NCBI RefSeq assembly: GCF_009730915.1
Contig: NC_052489.1
Span: 23,491,916-23,555,915, forward strand
DNA from: Dioscorea cayenensis subsp. rotundata
Lineage: Eukaryota > Streptophyta > Magnoliopsida > Dioscoreales > Dioscoreaceae
DNA length: 64,000 nucleotides
Direction: 5' to 3'
Below, in pieces: positions 58,606 through 64,000 of this stretch (positions are counted from its first letter, which is position 1; every line of letters begins with the position of its first letter). The position numbers and the translations under genes were made by a program. The notes beneath the pieces were generated by a model. That model was not told where the DNA came from. It saw nothing but the letters and a program-made list of their open reading frames with translations, and made no database searches.

Positions 58606-58863
58606 TTAGCTTGATGGTGGTGGTAGTGGTGGTGGTGGTGGAGAAGGGAGCACATGGAAGTTTTTGCCCAAGTTTCTAGTAGGAGTTGGTGGTGGTGGCA
58701 TTGACCTTAAACTTGCAGCAAACAGTTGATTTGGATGCAGTGGCTTCTGATAACTTGGAAATGGAGGACAAACTCTTGCACAAACACTAGGAGCCATTGC
58801 CATTGTCATTGCCAGCACAAGAAGTAGCTGAAACAGAAGCTTTGATGTTGATGATCCTCCCAT
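58606..58863 (-). CDS. small secreted proline-rich protein, array member C
   Basis: Single-exon, 85 residues. Signal peptide MGGSSTSKLLFQLLLVLAMT.. with likely cleavage after VCA. The mature part starts RVCPPFPSYQKPLHPNQLF with Cys in place of the Gly of A and B, then AASLRSMPPPPTPTRNL and a PSPPPPPLPPPSS end. Start codon 1,051 bp from B. Its upstream region diverges from A and B shortly beyond the start codon, so regulation may differ. The reading frame is intact in all three copies while the accompanying exon copies have decayed, which suggests selection on the peptide genes. Confidence 0.78.
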   Translation of the reverse strand: MGGSSTSKLLFQLLLVLAMTMAMAPSVCARVCPPFPSYQKPLHPNQLFAASLRSMPPPPTPTRNLGKNFHVLPSPPPPPLPPPSS

Positions 58864-60079
58864 TCTGTGATGTCTTTCTTCCTCTTCCCTCTACTTCTCC
58901 ATTGATAATATTCTATACTTTACACAGCTCATTGGATTAGGTTGAGGATGGCCCCTCCTTTGTAGATATATATGAGTCTTCCATTTGTCCTATTGTTCTG
59001 CAAAATTAGATTTGGATTTAATATTAGTAGAATGTTATTACAAGCTAGAAATTACTTAAGGAAATGATTTGAATTAATTCAGGTTTAATTCAAGCTTGGG
59101 TCTGTATAATTGAACTAGTGTCTTTGGTCTGTATCTGGATCTATATAAATTGAGCCGGATTGACCCGTTCATAGCACGTGAGAGCTTTTACTCAGGGCCT
59201 GAGAATAGGGTGCAAGTTGGTCCTTGTGGAGATGATAAAAAAACCATTGTTTATTTCAATTTTCAACTAGATGATTTAATTTTCCATAATATGAAGCAAA
59301 ATGGTTACTGTTAGTTGCTTTATTTTTCTTACGCCATCCCAGGTGCATGTTGTACCCTTGTTAAAAAATACATTCTATTTACCAACGGGGTTAGTATATT
59401 TATTTATTTATTTATTTATTTTTTACACTAACATTATTAGCGAAAGTGGTAGAAGTTTGATTCACTTAATCAAATGATTTTGAGTTCAAATTTTTATATA
59501 TGCTACAAGAAACACTCCCTGGAATCTATTTCCTTAGAGGCTCTTGAAAATTTCTCTTTAGTGGCTCTCTAAGAAATGTATGAGTGAAAGTTTAAAAAAA
59601 AAACACTATTTCAATTGAAATTTGTATTTTAAATTATAATAATGTTATGCCTGAGCTATGCATGAGAGAGATAAATATATGTTAATAATAATGTTTGCAC
59701 CCAACATTATAGTCATAATTTTGATAATAATGTTTGAAATTTAAATAGATATATTATTATTTAATTTTAAAATAAAATAAAATTTGTTTATTGATTCTCT
59801 TGTTATTCTCCAATTTAATTTTTGGTCCAATGAAGTTATAGTGATAAAAAATATTTATATTGTGTAAATTAATAAAAAACACTATAATAAAATTATATAT
59901 AAAAGATGAATTTATACCATATATTATTTATAATTTGTTTTTTTTTTCTAAATCACAATTAATTTAAGACTAAATTGCAAATATCTTTTGTGGTTTCGCA
60001 AGATAATTTGTAATTAATCTATAACTAAATTACAAATATTTTTATGTTGCTGCAATACAATCCCTCTAATAATTTACAA
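58864..60079. other. AT-rich intergenic region
   Basis: Beyond the array. It holds a (TTTA)n run at about 59395-59420 and AT-rich DNA. No gene seen. Confidence 0.5.
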
Positions 60080-60088
60080 TTAATTAAA

Positions 60089-60741
60089 GTGAAAATTGCT
60101 AAAAACACCCCCAAATTTTGCAATATGCACATATTCTCCCCCTAAATTTGAATATTCATAAAAATCTCTTCTTTTTGAATATAATGATTTTTTAAACCCC
60201 CAAACATCTAACAGTGATTGATAGAGTTAATTTGGATTTTTTTTGGACGAAATTGTCCCTTGCGTGGGAAGTTGTGGCAAGTGTGACAGGGTTTGACTAT
60301 CATGCCCTTGGGTGCAATGAGTTTCTATTTAAAACATGAGGCTTCTGTTTAAAATATGAGGTTTCTATTTAAAATATGAGGTTTTGTTTAAAAAATAAGT
60401 TTTTTGTTTAAGAAATGAGCACATGAATTACTCTTCATGCTAACCTAAATTTTTTTCCCACAAACTTATTAAATTTTTAATGTAAATATCGTTATCTCCA
60501 TATAATAAAGAAACGCCATCTTTATGCTTGTTTGTCTTTGTTTAACTATCGATGTTTCTGTTTAATATATTACGTTTACGTGTAAAAAAGTGCTTAAATA
60601 TCGTTGTTTCTATTTAAATATGTACGAGTGGCCAAGATTAATTGGTTTTTATACAAGATTAATTTGTCACGTAAATATTGGTTTTTATGTTTAAATATCA
60701 ATGTTTCTGTTTAAAAAATAAGTTTGTTGTTTAAAAAAAAT
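60089..60741 (+). mobile_element. truncated relative of the 42.8-kb Pack-MULE
   Basis: GTGAAAATTGCTAAAAACACC at 60089 and the next several hundred bases follow the left part of the element at 42,766 closely (shared GGACGAAATTGTCCCTTGCG and GGGTTTGACTAT), then jump to the segment around 44,600-44,800 (TCTTTGTTTAACTATCGATG, GTACGAGTGGCCAAGATTAA). The captured acidic fragment is absent. No right terminal repeat or matching 9-bp duplication was found. The probable left target site is TTAATTAAA (60080-60088). Confidence 0.75.
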
Positions 60742-61000
60742 GAGGTATCGTGAGATTTCATTGAAAGGCAATGTGGAAGAAGGACGAATGAAAACGGAAG
60801 GGTTTGTCATAGTAGGAAAAGGGCAAGAAAAAGTGAAAGTCAATATAACATTAGATCGAGAGGGAGAGAAATTGAAAGCCAAATTAACAATAGAAGAAGA
60901 GCAAGAGAAGATGGAAGCCAACTTAGATGAGTTTGTTAAAGATAAGTTGGAAAAAGTGGAAAGGTATTTTAAAAACTTGATATTAAAGTGCGTCGAATGA
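60740..61000 (+). CDS. hypothetical Lys/Glu-rich small protein
   Basis: Open for 86 codons, from an ATG inside the last ATGAGG word of the truncated MULE. The product is highly charged (GKGQEKVKVNITLDREGEKL, EEEQEKMEANLDEF), probably beta-strand then coiled helix. No family recognised. The purine-rich strand could leave such a frame open by chance. It may be a second captured fragment or a chance frame. Confidence 0.3.
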   Translation: MRYREISLKGNVEEGRMKTEGFVIVGKGQEKVKVNITLDREGEKLKAKLTIEEEQEKMEANLDEFVKDKLEKVERYFKNLILKCVE

Positions 61001-62249
61001 AGCCCGAAAATAACAATTGGACTAACTCCAAATTTGATGCACTGATTGCTACATCAACAATAATGATGAAGATGGTTATGGAACTAGGTATTGAGATCAA
61101 ATTGGTTTTTTTTTTTTTTTAATGAACTTTGGCTTTTTGTACTTTAGTTTCTTTTAGTAAAATTATTTATTATTTATTTTAAAATTGGGGCGCAGTTCAT
61201 CCTTTAGATATGTGCAGCGCATATTTTGCTCGGGAAAATATTATCCATAATTATATTAAAAAACCTTAAATGGCTTTTTTATATAAATATTTCTTACGAT
61301 ATATTATGGATGATTTATTTTTTATGTTAGGAATTAAAAATTTTTTGCGGTATATTAGGAAAGATCCCCTGGATGATATTGGAGATTGACACTGAAAATG
61401 ATTTATTTAAAAGAAAATCTCCTCTCTTATATATCAAATTGGATTTTTTTTTTTATTTTTTATTTTTTTTTACCTAGAGATAAATTTTATGCATAGTCAT
61501 ATAATTTAGTGCATTAAAGGAAAGATATAGCCAACCATATTTTTCAATATATATTATTCAACTGAAAATAAAATTTAAAAGTTATTATTGATATCAAACA
61601 CATATATCGTGTTAAAAGCAATATAGGTTTTAAAAAAAAACACACACAAATAAATTATTTAAAAATGTGCAAAGAATAATTCTTATTTTAATAATAATGA
61701 TAGTAATATATTTTTTTAATTAAAAATATAACAAGTTTAAAAAAAAAGTTACTCTGTACTACCGACCCCTAGAATCGTAAAAGCACTTTGGTGTGGGTTT
61801 TTGTGTTTACTATAAGTGGAGAAAGAAATTTTATTAAAAAAACATTTTTAACAGCGTTGTTTGTTCTTCTTCTACAAATTGTTGAAATTTTTTTTGTTTG
61901 CCAAGGTTAGTGACTGACTTGCTAAAAAGAGCGTGGGCACGCACAAGCTTCAGTGGAGTGAGTACATGATCCACACACAAATAAGTGTTAAAACCATCAC
62001 ATATAATTACTATTTATAGTCTCAGAAATGTGTTTTCACACGTTATTCAAACTCTTACCATTTGTAAAGAATCCTAACGAGGACCCGGTTATAAATAGAC
62101 CACTTGATGGTTATAAATATACCACTTGGTTATTAGTCTAAATTGATATACGTGCTTTTTATTAATTCATGAAAGGATGTATAGATGATTTTAAATGAAA
62201 CAGGGGGTCAGAAAGATGTGCCACCGACGCACCAGCAAGAGAAGTTCAA
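61001..62249. other. AT-rich intergenic region
   Basis: Long A/T runs (for example 61,107-61,121 and 61,446-61,470) and no coding signal. A slightly GC-richer tract at about 61,900-62,000 has no recognised content. Confidence 0.5.
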
Positions 62250-62251
62250 TA

Positions 62252-62825
62252 CTCTCTCCGTTCCTAAATACATGTTGTCTTATAAAAAAAATTATTCTAA
62301 AATAGTTGTCGTTTCACAATATCAAGGCAATATTTGTTCTTTTTTGATATAATCACCAAAATAGTCCATGTACTTTTCTCTCTCTTCCTTTTTGGTCCCT
62401 TTACTCAGAAATGCTCCTGACTAGTCCCTCTACTTTTGAAAATGTGCCCACTTAGTTAAAAATACTCCCAATCAGTCCCCCTATTTTTAAAAATGTGCCC
62501 ATTTAGAGGGACTAAGTGGGCACATTTCTAAAAGTAGAGGGACTGGTTTGGAGCATTTTTAAGTAAGTGGGCACATTTTCAACAGTAGAAATTTTTAAGC
62601 TAGGGTATTATACCTTCTTTTTTTCCCCAATTTTACCCATCTTCAATTTCTTAAATTATATAAATGAAGAGAGTAATATTTATAGTCCCAAGAAAAATAT
62701 ATGGTTTCAAGAGAGGGATAGTTTAGTAATTTGGTTATTTTTTATGTTAAAATTTAGATAATTTAATGATATCCTTAATTGTTGTGAAACATCATTAAAC
62801 GACATGTATTTAGAAATGAAGGGAG
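62252..62825. mobile_element. Stowaway-like MITE, 574 bp, with internal inverted-repeat insert
   Basis: Ends CTCTCTCCGTTCCTAAATACATG and, on the right, CATGTATTTAGAAATGAAGGGAG, with TA on both sides (62250-62251 and 62826-62827). It belongs to a different subfamily from the two 316-bp elements. The middle carries the palindromic block described separately, which explains the greater length. Confidence 0.75.
62405..62571. repeat. inverted repeat inside the Stowaway-like element
   Basis: Left arm contains AGTCCCTCTACTTTTGAAAA then TGTGCCCACTTA. The right arm is its reverse complement, TAAGTGGGCACATTTCTAAA then AGTAGAGGGACT. A third partial copy (AGTCCCCCTATTTTTAAAAA) lies between the arms. Probably a nested MITE. 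Confidence 0.75.
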
Positions 62826-62997
62826 TAGGATTTTTGGCAAAGGTGCTTATGAATACTTATTAATGCAAGCTCATATTGCAAAGTTTTGGGAAAAACAACT
62901 GAAGGGTGTTTTAATCCTTAACTGCTTATTGTGTCCAATATCCATGGTTGTATTCATAGTTTCCTCTTAAGTTCTTGGGTAGAACACCTCTTTGCTA

Positions 62998-63313
62998 CTC
63001 CCTTCGCTCTTTTTTAGTAGTCATGTTTTGGAGCTCTTCTCTATTCTTTTTTATTTGTCATGTTAGAAATTTTGTGCAACATTAAATAATTATTTCCAAA
63101 TTTACTCTTTAATTTAATATACTTATATAATTTTTAATAAATTACAATCAACTAAATATTAAATTATATACACCAATAGTGGAGTTTTAAATAGGGGTAG
63201 TTTTGGAAAGTAATGAAATTTTTTATAAAATATAGACAATCAACCACTTTTAACCAACTTTTCTTAATAGGTGTGAATTAGTTAAAGTTGACAACTAAAA
63301 AGGAAAGAGGGAG
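62998..63313. mobile_element. Stowaway-like MITE, 316 bp, reverse relative of the 25.8-kb copy
   Basis: Ends CTCCCTTCGCTCTTTTTTAG and AACTAAAAAGGAAAGAGGGAG, with TA duplications at 62996-62997 and 63314-63315. Its interior aligns with the reverse complement of 25834-26149 (for example TTAACCAACTTTTCTTAATA against TATTAAGAAACATTGGTTAA-type sequence). Confidence 0.85.
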
Positions 63314-63315
63314 TA

Positions 63316-64000
63316 TTTACTATATTTTGGAATATATTTTTAGAAAAAAATAAAGTAAATATATTTTAAAGAAATTAAAACACGGATTTATATAAATGTG
63401 CAAAAACAATTCCAATTTTAATAATAATAATAATACGAGACTTTTGGAAATAAATGGATTAAAAAAAAATAAGTTTTAGAAGACGGCAACAAGTTTTTGA
63501 AGAAAGTTTAAAAAAGCCAAAAAAAAAAAAAGGCCCTTTTGAAATAAATAAATAACCAAAAAGCCAAGCCTACTCCCATTTCTAATTTAATATATATATA
63601 TATATATATAATCAATTAGAAAATGATTTTCAATCCGTTTGTATCTTTTTTCAATATATATAGTTTAAAATAATTTTGCATATTTGGAAATTTTATGTCT
63701 ATAAATAATATTTATAATAGTATTCTATGAAAATACAAGTAGATATAAAATTTTAATCTATTTCTAAATTAAATTATCCAAATATCACAATCTTTAAATT
63801 TATTTTAAGATTAATTTAGAATATTTTTTAATTTTCAAACATCTAATTTGATCATTAAAAAAATTAGATAATTGGTCAGTAGTTAATAATTGGAGAATCA
63901 ATAAATATTTTTTTTTAAATTTAAATTAAGTTTGTTGTTTTCAAATATTATTATCAAAATTAAAGGTTCATGAGTTGTAGGTCAAACCACGGTTGACTTT
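63316..64000. other. AT-rich intergenic region
   Basis: A (TA)n run at about 63589-63610 and long A/T tracts. No gene seen to the window end. Confidence 0.5.

Overview
This is nuclear DNA of a flowering plant. The genes have many short introns with GT..AG borders, and the intergenic DNA is AT-rich and full of transposable elements. The proteins are plant-specific or plastid-targeted: a DREB-type AP2 factor, an ATL-type RING-H2 protein, CRR1, a fibrillin and plant FN3K. Many Stowaway/Tourist-like MITEs and one intronless gene with strongly G/C-ending codons (33.5-35.2 kb) would suit a monocot, possibly a non-grass monocot such as a yam. That placement is weak inference.

Layout. 1-17.8 kb is a gene desert built from mobile DNA. 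It holds a 3.7-kb Ty1/copia element with matching target-site duplications (TSDs) but no integrase and no visible primer-binding site, a CACTA-type end, a GC-richer LTR-like segment, a 5.2-kb PIF/Harbinger element carrying both of its genes (decayed), and tRNA-like SINEs. 17.8-25.3 kb holds three minus-strand genes: the AP2/DREB factor, FN3K (9 coding exons, plastid-type N-terminus) and an ATL-like RING-H2 gene. 25.3-29.7 kb is AT-rich spacer with a Stowaway MITE. 30.6-40.8 kb holds three plus-strand genes: a BAG-domain co-chaperone regulator, an intronless armadillo-repeat protein and PEX11, which has a 2.2-kb leader intron.

41.3-47.2 kb is a stack of DNA transposons. Three have perfect 9-bp TSDs (Mutator-like) and one a TTA duplication (Tourist-like). 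One Mutator-like element is a Pack-MULE whose captured, acidic coding fragment has been duplicated in tandem inside the element.

47.6-54.8 kb holds CRR1 (plus strand, a DapB-like protein of the chloroplast NDH pathway), POP5 (minus strand, RNase P/MRP subunit) and a fibrillin/plastid-lipid-associated protein (plus strand, PAP10/FBN8-like). All three can be spliced in silico to complete reading frames.

56.4-58.9 kb is the most unusual part. Three tandem minus-strand genes, spaced about 1.05 kb, encode 85-96-residue secreted proline-rich proteins sharing a signal peptide and a RVGPP..YQKP core. Each repeat unit also carries a copy of the last exon of the neighbouring fibrillin gene, intact in the first unit and degenerate in the next two. 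The array therefore arose by local tandem duplication of [fibrillin exon 7 + peptide gene]. I do not recognise the peptide family.

58.9-64 kb is repeat-rich: a truncated Pack-MULE relative joined to an 86-codon Lys/Glu-rich reading frame, a 574-bp Stowaway-like element containing an inverted repeat, and a 316-bp Stowaway that is the reverse-oriented relative of the one at 25.8 kb. No rRNA, functional tRNA or CRISPR array was seen.
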